From: Dehalococcoidia bacterium
GTDB taxonomy: Bacteria > Chloroflexota > Dehalococcoidia > Bin125
Length of the DNA stretch: 11,249 nt
Direction of reading: 5' to 3'
Assembly (NCBI GenBank): GCA_007571275.1
Contig: RKRS01000247.1
Location: 1-11,249, forward strand
Shown: positions 1 to 6,634 of the stretch, piece after piece
Position numbering within the stretch: position 1 is the first letter of the stretch
Layout of the letters: the number at the start of each line of letters is the position of its first letter
Translations under genes and position numbers: made by a program
Notes under the pieces: generated by a model
Told to the model about the DNA's origin: nothing
The model's database searches: none
The model's input: the letters and a program-made list of their open reading frames with translations, nothing else

Positions 1-1095
1 GTTGCAACAACATCAGACCGCGAATCTGCGTATCGCATGTTCGCTATCCTCAATAACCGTGGGCTCAATCTCTCTCCTACCGACATTCTGAAGGCTGAAG
101 TCATCGGCGGGCTCATTGAAGAGCAACAGCAAGCAGGCACCGATACGTGGGAATCTCTGGAAGATGATCTGGGAAGAGATCGTTTCCGTGATCTCTTTCA
201 GGCAATTTGCGCGATCTATGTCAAAGACAAGATTCATCGCGCTCTGCAAACTGAATTTCAAGAGAGCATCCTCAAGAACATGAGGTCAGACAGGTTTATC
301 GACGACGTCCTGACGCCATACGCTGAGACGTACTCTGTGCTAGTCACGAACACATATCCATCAGCTACTCCCGGCCACGAAATCAACCGAGTCCTCCGGA
401 ACATCATGTCGCTTGATGACTATACGGTGATGCCTCCTGCCCTGGCGTTCCTTCGATATCAGAAAAGTCATGACGCTAATGCTGCGCTCGCTTTCTTCCG
501 TAAACTGGAGCGGCTAGCGTTCTGCCTGAGAATCCTGCGAGTCGGAGTAGAGGCGAGGATTCGCCGCTATGCGAAGATCGTCCGAGCCATCGAAGAAGCC
601 GCGCAGGATGGAGTTGGTGATGATGAGCTCAACCCGGATCTGTTCGAACTGACTGTCAAGGAAATTCATGAAGTACTGAAGGTACTTGACGGCCCGATAG
701 GAGAGCATAGGCTGTGCAAGCATATCCTGTTGCTCCTTGACGGGGCTGTCACTGATGCCGGCGTGCATTACGATCGTCCCAATTGCACTATTGAGCATGT
801 TTTACCACAGCAGCCGGAAGAGAAGTCAGTGTGGATGCAGGAATTTTCTGACGAAACAATCCGGCTTGAATGGACGCAGCGACTGGGAAATCTGGTACTG
901 CTGTCGCGAACAAAGAACTCCAGAGCTTCGAACTTCGATTTCAAAAAGAAGCGCGACCAGTACTCTATGAAGTCGAACGTCACACCGTTTGCGCTGACGC
1001 TTGATTTGAAAGATGAGAATGAGTGGACTATGGAAGTGTTGACACGCCGACAAGAGAAATTGCTGGGGATCCTCAAAGCCCGCTGGTGGCTATAG
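1..1095 (+). CDS. DUF262/DUF1524 (GmrSD-type) nuclease, 5'-truncated by window edge
   Basis: The reading frame is open from base 1, so the true start is upstream; 364 residues are visible. Near the visible N terminus, AYRMFAILNNRGLNLSPTD matches the conserved FxxLNxRGxxLsxxD segment of DUF262 (the GmrS-like ParB/sulfiredoxin-fold NTPase part). Near the C terminus, TIEHVLPQQ (about residues 263-271) followed by GNLVLLSRTKNS (296-307), then SNFDF and a K-rich stretch, is the His-Me finger/HNH pattern of DUF1524 (GmrD-like nuclease). The catalytic His is probably H266. Known members are type IV restriction enzymes acting on modified phage DNA, and related families serve in other defence systems; the substrate here is unknown. 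The gene is visibly AT-richer than everything to its right, which suggests horizontal acquisition. It ends in TAG and converges on the next gene 45 bp away. Domain assignment is secure; the defence role is inferred from the family. Confidence 0.85.
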   Translation, partial: VATTSDRESAYRMFAILNNRGLNLSPTDILKAEVIGGLIEEQQQAGTDTWESLEDDLGRDRFRDLFQAICAIYVKDKIHRALQTEFQESILKNMRSDRFIDDVLTPYAETYSVLVTNTYPSATPGHEINRVLRNIMSLDDYTVMPPALAFLRYQKSHDANAALAFFRKLERLAFCLRILRVGVEARIRRYAKIVRAIEEAAQDGVGDDELNPDLFELTVKEIHEVLKVLDGPIGEHRLCKHILLLLDGAVTDAGVHYDRPNCTIEHVLPQQPEEKSVWMQEFSDETIRLEWTQRLGNLVLLSRTKNSRASNFDFKKKRDQYSMKSNVTPFALTLDLKDENEWTMEVLTRRQEKLLGILKARWWL

Positions 1096-1116
1096 CAGAG
1101 CATTCCGGTCCGGGCG

Positions 1117-1146
1117 CGCTGAGTTCGAGAGCTCATGGACTCAGCG
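1117..1146. terminator. Possible bidirectional hairpin between convergent genes
   Basis: A perfect 8-bp inverted repeat, CGCTGAGT (1117-1124) and ACTCAGCG (1139-1146), with a 14-base loop, sits between the stop of the nuclease gene and the stop of the opposing PLP enzyme gene, and covers that second stop codon. It could end transcription from both sides. There is no T-run on either side, so it is not a classical intrinsic terminator. Confidence 0.3.
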
Positions 1147-2193
1147 TATCGGCGAGTGCTTCAACCCTGAGCCCGTGAGCGGAACCAACACTCGCTCTCC
1201 TGCCGCGATCAGCCCACGAGCCGAGAGACGCTCCAGGCCGGCCAACGCCACTGCTGAGGTCGGCTCCACGTGCAGCCCACGCTGACCAATCCGCCGGTGC
1301 GCCGAGGTGATTTCCACTTCGGACACCGCCATCGCCGACCCCTCGCTCTCGCAAATCGCCGACAACATCTCCGCCAGGCGCGGAGGCGACGCGACCGCGA
1401 TGCCCTCGGCGATTGTCGGACGCGTTGGCGGTGTGTCGTGACCGCGAAACGCGGCGGCCAGCGGTGAGACCGCGGTCGCCTGTACCGCATGGAGCCGCGG
1501 TATGCGCCCAATCAGGCCTGACTCGGCCAGCTCCGAGAATCCGCGCCAGAGACCGATCAGCATCGAGCCGTTCCCGACCGGCAGTACGATGCTGTCCGGC
1601 AGGCCATGTTGAGCAATTTCCTGCGCGACCAGCTTCATTCCCTCTGAGAAGTACGGTGAGCGGTTGTGCGAGAGCAGCGGCAGACCGCTCTCGGCGACAA
1701 ATGCGTCTGCGGCCTCAGTCGCAGCGGCACGCGGGCCATCGACGGAATGCGCCACAGCGCCAACGGCCTCGATCTGCGCCCGCTTGCCCGCTCCCGCCGA
1801 GGCGGGCAGAAAGATGTGCGCCCGCATCCCGGCCGAGGCGCCATACGCCGCCAGCGCCGCGCCTGCGTTGCCCGAGGAGTCCTCAACGAACTCACGTACG
1901 GCAAACTCCCGCGCCATCCCGATCAGCGTCGCCGCCCCGCGATCCTTGAACGATCCCGTCGGCGCCAGAAACTCCAGCTTCAGCTCGAGTCGGACGGGCA
2001 GCTCCCAGTCCAGCTCGATAGTCGGCGTCGAGCCCTCGCCCAGCGACCAGGCAACGCCGGGTAAGCGCACTGATTCCCGTGCCGCCGACTCATACTCGAC
2101 TGCGAACAGGCCGCCGCAGAGAGCACACGACAGCTCGAGCCCTGGCTCGGCTCTGAATCCGCAATCAAGGCAGCGCAATCGATGGGGCGTCAC
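1141..2193 (-). CDS. Threonine-synthase-like PLP-dependent enzyme
   Basis: A 350-residue fold-type II PLP enzyme. It opens with a zinc-ribbon-like CxxC...CxxC (C8, C11, C23, C26), followed by the PLP-binding TGSFKDRG motif with the Schiff-base lysine K83, the SSGNAG substrate/phosphate loop, the glycine-rich VGNGS loop that holds the PLP phosphate, and a C-terminal LTGSGLK as in threonine synthases. The start is GTG at 2193-2191: the frame stays open to 2316, but residues before this point lie inside the upstream hydrolase gene and look non-coding. The GTG overlaps the hydrolase TAG by one base (TAGTG), which implies translational coupling. A second, more canonical threonine synthase lies at 6635-7885, so this paralogue probably has another substrate (candidates: a phosphohomoserine/phosphoserine lyase or sulfhydrylase, a dehydratase, a cysteate-synthase-like enzyme). 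The family is sure; the reaction is not. Confidence 0.85.
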   Translation of the reverse strand: MTPHRLRCLDCGFRAEPGLELSCALCGGLFAVEYESAARESVRLPGVAWSLGEGSTPTIELDWELPVRLELKLEFLAPTGSFKDRGAATLIGMAREFAVREFVEDSSGNAGAALAAYGASAGMRAHIFLPASAGAGKRAQIEAVGAVAHSVDGPRAAATEAADAFVAESGLPLLSHNRSPYFSEGMKLVAQEIAQHGLPDSIVLPVGNGSMLIGLWRGFSELAESGLIGRIPRLHAVQATAVSPLAAAFRGHDTPPTRPTIAEGIAVASPPRLAEMLSAICESEGSAMAVSEVEITSAHRRIGQRGLHVEPTSAVALAGLERLSARGLIAAGERVLVPLTGSGLKHSPIR

Positions 2194-3398
2194 TAACCCT
2201 GGCCAAAGAACAGGCGCAAGTCGTCGAGCAGGAGTTCGGGAACCTCCAGCGCCGGAAAGTGCCCGCCCTCCGGGAACTCGCGCCAGTGCACGATATTGAA
2301 CGCCCGCTCGCACCACGACCTCGGCGGCAACGGCGTGCCCCGCTTCAGCTTGATGAACCCTGTCGGTACTGCTATCCGTTCGCCTGCGCCAAGCCGCACG
2401 CGCCCTCCGACCTCCGTCTCAACCACGTCCGCTGATCGCATCGCCTCGTGATAGATGCGCATCGCCGACGACTGCGTCCGCGTGAACCAGTAGATCGCCA
2501 CCGTCGCCAGCAACTCATCGCGGGTGAAGCGTCGATACAGATCACCGCCGCGCGGACGCTCGTCTTCACGCATGACGTCCGCCAACATCCACCACTTGTC
2601 CACGATCCAGGCCATCAATCCGACAGGCGAATCTTCCAGCGAGAACGCGAGCGTCTGAAATTTCGTCCCGTGAATCCCGCGATGCGCCGCGTCGTCGCGC
2701 ACGTACGGCTCCTGCTCATCGACAAAGAAGCGCTGCTCCGCCTCTGTCTGCGGACGCGCCGCTGAGCCGCTCGGGGGCACAGCAGCCGCGCTCAGGTGAA
2801 TTCGCTTGAGTCGCTCGGGATGACGCAGCGCCAACTGCCCACCGATTGCCGCTCCCCAGTCGCCGCCGTGGTACAGAAATTCGTCGTAGCCCAGCTGTGA
2901 CATCAGCTCGGCCCACATGTCGGCGATCGCCGCCGGTCCCAGGCCGGCCTGCGTCGGTATCTCCGACCAGCCATAGCCAGGCAGCGACGGCGCGATCACA
3001 TGAAACGCGGGCGCGTCCGGGTTGGATGGCTCGGCGAGCTGGTCGATGATCTGGTGGAAGTCGTAAACCGATGATGGCCAGCCGTGTTGGATCATCAACG
3101 GCCGTGCATCGGGCCGCGAACTGCGTCGGTGAATCACATGGATGCCAAGCGACTCGCCATTCCACGCCGTCAGTGAGGTGCGGAATTGCGGAAAGCCGTT
3201 GAGCAACGACTCAATCGAGCGCCAGTCGAATTCGTCGGCCCAGTAGGCCGTGATTTCTTGCATGAACGACAGGTCGATCCCGTAGCGCCAGCCTGACCTG
3301 GGTACTTCCGGCAGCCAGCGAGTCTGTCGCAGGCGTCGGCGCAGTTCCGCCAAGTCCTCGTCGGGGACGTGGATCTGGAATGGCTCAAGTTGGGGCAT
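2193..3398 (-). CDS. Epoxide hydrolase family protein with altered active site
   Basis: A 401-residue microsomal-type epoxide hydrolase homologue: N-terminal EHN segment (about 3-110) followed by an alpha/beta-hydrolase fold. The oxyanion motif HGWP is at 105-108, the nucleophile D180 in GGDWG, a lid tyrosine at Y316 (RIYHE), and the catalytic histidine H380 in EGGHF. Compared with its neighbour at 3583-4737 and with human EPHX1 from memory, the charge-relay glutamate position (FPxE) is G354, and the first lid tyrosine position is H239. It may therefore have reduced or different activity. The start is ATG at 3398-3396: the MPQLEPFQIHVPDEDL opening is family-typical, with a G-rich ribosome-binding stretch just upstream. 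It lies downstream of the other hydrolase in the same direction and overlaps the following PLP gene by one base. The substrate is unknown. Confidence 0.9.
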   Translation of the reverse strand: MPQLEPFQIHVPDEDLAELRRRLRQTRWLPEVPRSGWRYGIDLSFMQEITAYWADEFDWRSIESLLNGFPQFRTSLTAWNGESLGIHVIHRRSSRPDARPLMIQHGWPSSVYDFHQIIDQLAEPSNPDAPAFHVIAPSLPGYGWSEIPTQAGLGPAAIADMWAELMSQLGYDEFLYHGGDWGAAIGGQLALRHPERLKRIHLSAAAVPPSGSAARPQTEAEQRFFVDEQEPYVRDDAAHRGIHGTKFQTLAFSLEDSPVGLMAWIVDKWWMLADVMREDERPRGGDLYRRFTRDELLATVAIYWFTRTQSSAMRIYHEAMRSADVVETEVGGRVRLGAGERIAVPTGFIKLKRGTPLPPRSWCERAFNIVHWREFPEGGHFPALEVPELLLDDLRLFFGQG

Positions 3399-3407
3399 TG
3401 CCCCCCT
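3391..3407 (-). promoter_or_regulatory. Start codon inside a G4/C4 hairpin loop
   Basis: On the minus strand the second hydrolase begins at AGGGGGGCAATGCCCCA. GGGG upstream of the ATG can pair with CCCC just after it, leaving CAATG as the loop. The G-run is also the best ribosome-binding sequence, so folding could limit initiation. This is a sequence observation; any regulatory effect is inferred. Confidence 0.35.
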
Positions 3408-3416
3408 CTGCCTTCG

Positions 3417-3573
3417 GCATCTCCCCCAAAAGGGAGAGAGTGGGTAATTCCATCAGCATCTCCCCCAACGGGGGGAGTATGAGTAGGTCATCGACTCTCC
3501 TCCCGGATGGGGTGGGAGAGTGAGTCATCGGCATCGTCTCCTCCAGGGGACGGTTGGTCGCCCCTGGAGGAGA
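3417..3573. repeat. Cluster of four CTCCC/GGGAG palindromes in an intra-operon spacer
   Basis: The spacer between the two hydrolase genes holds four consecutive hairpin-forming units: TCTCCC/GGGAGA at 3420-3437, CTCCCCC/GGGGGAG at 3460-3477, ACTCTCC/GGAGAGT at 3494-3521, and a perfect 13-bp stem at 3537-3549/3561-3573 with an 11-base loop. The first two units also share the 13-base direct repeat GCATCTCCCCCAA (3417-3429 and 3456-3468). Units are separated by related GTCATCG/GGCATCG spacers. No T-run follows the stems, so these are not standard intrinsic terminators. They resemble small dispersed palindromic repeats of GC-rich genomes and could stabilise the upstream message or attenuate read-through. 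Confidence 0.7.
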
Positions 3574-3582
3574 GAGGTGAAG

Positions 3583-4737
3583 CTAGCGGAGCGGGCGGAA
3601 GAAGTCTCGGATGTCCTGGACCAGTAGCTCTGGCTCCTCGAGTGCGGCGAAGTGCCCGCCGCGGTCGTGCACCGACCACTGCTGAATGTTGTAGCCGTCC
3701 TCACACCAGCTGCGCGGCGCGGTGATGATCTCACCTGGGAAGATCGAGAACCCCGTCGGCGTTTCCAGTCGACCGGGCAGGAAGTTCTCGGCCTGGTTCT
3801 GGCGCATCTCGTAGTAGTAGCGGGTCGACGAGTTAATCGTCTGACCGAACCAGTAGATCGAGATATTGGTCAGAATTTCGTCCTTCGTGAACCGCTTCTC
3901 AATGTCGCCGTCACAGTCCGACCACGCCCGCCACTTCTCCGTGATCCAGGCGGCCAGACCGGCCGGCGAATCGGTCAGACCATAGGCCAGCGTCTGCGGA
4001 CGCGTCCCCTGAATCCACTGATAGCCCGTCTCCTGCGCCTGCCACTCCTGCATCTTCGCCCCGACCGCCTGCTCTTCCTCCGTCCAGGTGGAGGGATCAG
4101 TCTGCGGCGGACGGCCGATCGGCATATTGATCTGCGCGCCGATGCAGTTGTCGGGGTGCTGATAGGCGACCTGCGCCGTGACGATCGCGCCCCAGTCGCC
4201 GCCCTGCGCGCCGTAGCGCTCGTAGCCCAGCTGCTGCATCAGCGCGCCCCAGAGCAGCGCCGTGCGCTTCTGTCCGAAGCCGCCCGAGGTCGGAATCTGG
4301 GAGAACCCGTAGCCCGGCAACGAGGGTGCGATCACCGTGAAGGCGTCAGCCGGATCGCCGCCGTGCGCGGCCGGATCCGTCAGCAGGTCCAGGACCTTGG
4401 ACACCTCGTAGAACGTGCCCGGCCAGCCGTGCGTGAAGACCAGTGGCAGCGGGGCGTCGCCGACGCCTTCCTGGTGCACGTAGTGGACGGTGTAGTCCTC
4501 GACGCCGTCGGCCGAGACCTGGGTCGTGAACTGCGGCATCCGGTTCAGATAGGTCTCCTGCACGCGCCAGTCGTAGGACGTGCGCCAGTACTCGCAGAGC
4601 TCCTGCATATAGGCCAGATTCGACCCATACTGCCAACCCGAATCGGTCACCTCCGACGGCCAACGCGTCTGCGCCAGCCGACGTTTCAGGTCACGAATCT
4701 CTGTGTCCGGTACGGCGATCTTGAATGGCTCGGGCAT
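3583..4737 (-). CDS. Microsomal-type epoxide hydrolase, complete catalytic set
   Basis: A 384-residue alpha/beta-hydrolase with the EHN N-terminal domain (about 3-108). The enzymes of this family open epoxides to diols through an ester intermediate on an aspartate. The visible catalytic set is complete: oxyanion motif HGWP 103-106, nucleophile D181 in GGDWG, lid tyrosines Y239 (ETGY) and Y308 (RYYYE), charge-relay E336 in SIFPGE, and H362 in RGGHFAALEEPELL, the last being very close to the mammalian EPHX1 C terminus. The start is ATG at 4737-4735, because MPEPFKIAVPD is the family-typical opening and GGAGGA (4751-4746) lies 8 bases upstream; the open frame up to 4977 is therefore not used. 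No signal peptide or membrane anchor is visible, so it is likely cytosolic. It is the first gene of a minus-strand cassette. The substrate is unknown. Confidence 0.93.
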   Translation of the reverse strand: MPEPFKIAVPDTEIRDLKRRLAQTRWPSEVTDSGWQYGSNLAYMQELCEYWRTSYDWRVQETYLNRMPQFTTQVSADGVEDYTVHYVHQEGVGDAPLPLVFTHGWPGTFYEVSKVLDLLTDPAAHGGDPADAFTVIAPSLPGYGFSQIPTSGGFGQKRTALLWGALMQQLGYERYGAQGGDWGAIVTAQVAYQHPDNCIGAQINMPIGRPPQTDPSTWTEEEQAVGAKMQEWQAQETGYQWIQGTRPQTLAYGLTDSPAGLAAWITEKWRAWSDCDGDIEKRFTKDEILTNISIYWFGQTINSSTRYYYEMRQNQAENFLPGRLETPTGFSIFPGEIITAPRSWCEDGYNIQQWSVHDRGGHFAALEEPELLVQDIRDFFRPLR

Positions 4738-5057
4738 CTGAGCAGTCCTCCCCCAGCGGATAAATTCGGTCAGTGCGGGCAGTATCGCACGAACCCGCCA
4801 CTGGACCGCGAGGAACCCTCGCTGCGATACGCCAACGTCGATCGACCCTGGAGTGGTCTCCATCCGAATCAGAGCTTGCCGCGCCCGAACGTTCGGACAG
4901 GGCGCTGGAGTCAGCGCGATATCCCATGCCCGATGTTCCAGGGACCGAGCCGGTTGACGCCATCCCGCCGGGATCAAACACCTCGCGGTTCGGGTTACGC
5001 GCGCGACGGGCTAGCGTTGCAACCACAACACCTTCAAACAGGCGGAGGACCGTTCTG
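4738..5057. other. Divergent intergenic region (320 bp)
   Basis: This lies between the divergent starts of the epoxide hydrolase (minus) and the unknown gene (plus), so it must hold promoters for both. Apart from the two ribosome-binding sites (GGAGGA at 4751-4746 on minus and at 5044-5049 on plus), no convincing paired -35/-10 boxes, riboswitch or operator was found. Both flanking frames stay open through it, but the implied protein is arginine/proline/serine-rich and not conserved-looking. Confidence 0.5.
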
Positions 5058-5960
5058 ATGAATGCGACGCTGGTTGTTGATATGTTCGGCAGTCTCTCGC
5101 CGATTCCTGAGCGGGTGGCTCGGGATCCGGACGACCTGTATCCGGACAAGGAGAATCCCCTCGACGGATACCTCTGGGGCGTCTTCCTGCCCCGTTCGGA
5201 GATGATGGGTTGGTCGAACAGCCGCTTCGACGGCACGGCCCTGCTCTGGAACGTGGAGGAAGCCGAGCTGACTTACCACATCGAGGAATCCCGCATCGGC
5301 TTCACCCAGGTCGGGCTGAATACCGGCATCGGCGAGCTGCTCGATCAGTCAGGGGAAGCGGCTCGGCACATCGAGCTGTCCGAGTCAGAGATCGCCCAAC
5401 TCGATCTTTCGCAGGCGGAGTGGGCGCCGTATCCGATCGCCGAGTCGCCTGCCACCGACCCGGCCGTCGTCATCCCGCCGCTGGTGCAATGCAGCGATGA
5501 CTCGATCCGCTGGTTCGGCGAAGCCGAGCTGTCGGCAGTGCAGATCACAGGCATAGACGTTACCCGCACCAAACGGCCTTATGCGTTCGAGTCCACATCG
5601 GTGCTCAACTGGTTCAATACCCAATCGGCGGAACCCAAGGCGCACGCGGTCGTGACGATCTTGGCCGATGGCTGGGACGACGGCAAAACCACAGCGCTCG
5701 CCGACGAAAACCGCCGCTGGCACAGCGGCTCGCTCGAGTTCGGAGCCTTGGTCTCCGTGCCCGAGGATTACGTCCCCCGGCCGGCGTGGATGAGGGACGA
5801 ATGGGCTGAGCTGGATGCAAAGCTGGGCATCCCTGTCTTGATACCGGAGTGGGACGCCAGCTCGATCGGCTGGATCATCGCCCGAGTCTTCGACCTCGTG
5901 CTCGCCCTCGACTCGGCGCCCGGCAATCTCGCCGTCAGGGTGACTCGCTTGGATGAGTGA
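5058..5960 (+). CDS. Protein of unknown function, acidic, 300 aa
   Basis: I do not recognise a family. The chosen start is ATG at 5058 because GGAGGA (5044-5049) sits 8 bases upstream and the protein character changes there; the same frame extends to 4773, but that part looks non-coding. The product is a soluble, acidic protein of 300 residues, rich in tryptophan, aspartate and glutamate, with no signal peptide, membrane segment or obvious metal or nucleotide motif. Distinct segments are GYLWGVFLPRSEMMGWSNSRFDG (about 34-56), TADGWDD-like ILADGWDDGK near residue 199, and a C-terminal domain beginning at YVPRPAWMRDEW that ends in a hydrophobic IGWIIARVFDLVLALD stretch. It is divergent from the hydrolase cassette and convergent with the HicB-like gene 22 bp away. 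Coding status rests on codon-like composition, length and ribosome-binding site. Confidence 0.75.
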   Translation: MNATLVVDMFGSLSPIPERVARDPDDLYPDKENPLDGYLWGVFLPRSEMMGWSNSRFDGTALLWNVEEAELTYHIEESRIGFTQVGLNTGIGELLDQSGEAARHIELSESEIAQLDLSQAEWAPYPIAESPATDPAVVIPPLVQCSDDSIRWFGEAELSAVQITGIDVTRTKRPYAFESTSVLNWFNTQSAEPKAHAVVTILADGWDDGKTTALADENRRWHSGSLEFGALVSVPEDYVPRPAWMRDEWAELDAKLGIPVLIPEWDASSIGWIIARVFDLVLALDSAPGNLAVRVTRLDE

Positions 5961-5982
5961 GTGGAACCGCCAGGGCCTCGCG

Positions 5983-6207
5983 TTACGCCAGCATCAGCCG
6001 TTCGCCTTTAGCGACCGGTACCGGATCACCAAACTCCCGCGCGGTCTCGATCCACAGGCCGATCGCCTGCTCGACGTGCTCAAGAGCGGCCATGCTGGAA
6101 TCTCCGTGGGCGCTACAGCCTGGTAATTCCGGGACTTCGGCAACGAAAACGCCATCCTCGTTGCTCCAGTAGATGATCACTTCATACTTGTACAACTGAG
6201 ACCTCAC
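5983..6207 (-). CDS. HicB-like antitoxin-family protein
   Basis: A small protein of 74 residues from the GTG at 6207-6205, or 70 from a TTG at 6195. YEVIIYWSNEDGVFVAEVPELPGCSAHGDS is the partial RNase H-like HicB/UPF0150 signature, and the C terminus AREFGDPVPVAKG also fits. Family members neutralise the HicA mRNA interferase in type II toxin-antitoxin pairs, but solitary HicB-like genes are common. There is no C-terminal DNA-binding domain. No intact hicA is adjacent; a short overlapping upstream frame (6204-6323) may be its remnant. The family call is firm; the exact start and whether it acts as an antitoxin are not. Confidence 0.85.
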   Translation of the reverse strand: MRSQLYKYEVIIYWSNEDGVFVAEVPELPGCSAHGDSSMAALEHVEQAIGLWIETAREFGDPVPVAKGERLMLA

Positions 6208-6323
6208 AGATGGTTTCTCAGGATCATCTGTCGAACCTGCCGTACCTGACAGGGCTTCGCATGGCTGCCATCTCGCTGTAGGTTCACCAATTCGCGAACG
6301 TCTCTTCGGGATGGCTCGCTCAT
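6204..6323 (-). pseudogene. Possible decayed hicA toxin gene (39-codon frame)
   Basis: An ATG at 6323-6321 opens a 39-residue frame that ends in TGA overlapping the HicB GTG start by two bases, the position and overlap expected of hicA in a hicAB operon. It contains RRDVRELV, then RDGSH, and a C-terminal VRQMILRNHL. HicA proteins have a basic N terminus with a similar helix, a GSH motif with the catalytic histidine, and a C-terminal LRxILRQAGL-like helix. The strand between these parts is missing, so it would be an internally deleted copy. The resemblance is short and could be chance; it may also simply be leader sequence. Confidence 0.25.
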
Positions 6324-6333
6324 ACAGATGAGT

Positions 6334-6383
6334 AAGTGGGCGCTGGCGGAGCGTCCACTTCAGTCCTCCCGCCTTCGCGGGAG
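6334..6383. terminator. Tandem hairpins downstream of the NIL gene
   Basis: Two stems lie directly after the NIL stop on the minus strand: CTCCCGC/GCGGGAG with a 4-base loop (6366-6383), and AAGTGGGCGCT/AGCGTCCACTT with a GGCGG loop (6334-6360; one mismatch that is a G-T pair in plus-strand RNA). They separate the thrC-NIL unit from the HicB region and probably act in transcription end or mRNA 3' protection. No T-run follows, so the terminator call is tentative. Confidence 0.45.
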
Positions 6384-6389
6384 CAGGCG

Positions 6390-6632
6390 CTAGCCCTCGA
6401 CCACGTCGCCGGCGACCGGATCGACGCGGACGCCCTTGCCGGCGATCCAGCCCAGTGCGCGGTCGATCTCATCATGCTCGCCGTCCAGCTCCAGCATCAC
6501 CCAGCCGAAGTCGCGCTCGACATCGGCCATGCGGATGTTGGTCACGACCGCGAACTCGTGGCCGAGCAGATAGATCAGAGGCTCGGTGACGGCGTCGCCC
6601 TCGAAGGTGAAGCGGACTCGTCGGGTTGCCAT
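6390..6632 (-). CDS. Stand-alone NIL domain protein
   Basis: An 80-residue protein consisting of one NIL domain: RRVRFTFEGDAVTEPLIYLL opens it, followed by the NIR..DV.. core and an LDGEHDEIDRALGWIAGKGVRVD ending. NIL domains are ferredoxin-like modules found at the C terminus of methionine ABC transporter ATPases (MetN), where they bind methionine, and as small free proteins. Its ATG lies two bases after the thrC stop (TGAGCATG), with GGGAGG (6644-6639) inside the end of thrC, so it is translationally coupled to thrC. Its likely role is ligand-sensing or as a partner of threonine synthase; this is inferred from linkage. No cysteines are visible, so it is not an iron-sulfur ferredoxin fusion. 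Confidence 0.85.
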   Translation of the reverse strand: MATRRVRFTFEGDAVTEPLIYLLGHEFAVVTNIRMADVERDFGWVMLELDGEHDEIDRALGWIAGKGVRVDPVAGDVVEG

Positions 6633-6634
6633 GC

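Noticed and set aside
1413..2299. Long plus-strand frames opposite the PLP enzyme
   Set aside because: Arg/Pro/Ser-rich low-complexity translations opposite a gene with clear PLP-enzyme motifs.
2194..2316. 41-residue N-terminal extension of the PLP enzyme
   Set aside because: It lies wholly inside the preceding hydrolase gene in another frame; the GTG at 2193 directly precedes the zinc-ribbon motif.
3417..3573. CRISPR array
   Set aside because: The repeats are short, of unequal length and palindromic throughout, without regular unique spacers or cas genes.
4738..4977. 80-residue N-terminal extension of the intact epoxide hydrolase
   Set aside because: Family proteins begin at MPEPFKIAVPD, and GGAGGA lies just before that ATG; the extension shows no signal peptide or domain.
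4773..5057. 95-residue N-terminal extension of the unknown protein
   Set aside because: Composition is unlike the rest of the protein and a strong ribosome-binding site precedes the internal ATG at 5058.
3652..5058. 468-codon open frame on the plus strand opposite the epoxide hydrolase
   Set aside because: The protein is Arg/Leu/Pro-rich with no family motif; the opposite strand encodes a hydrolase with a complete set of catalytic residues. It is an antisense frame kept open by high GC.
6208..6389. Intact hicA beside hicB
   Set aside because: No frame of 60-80 codons with HicA features exists here; only the short 39-codon frame reported as a possible remnant.
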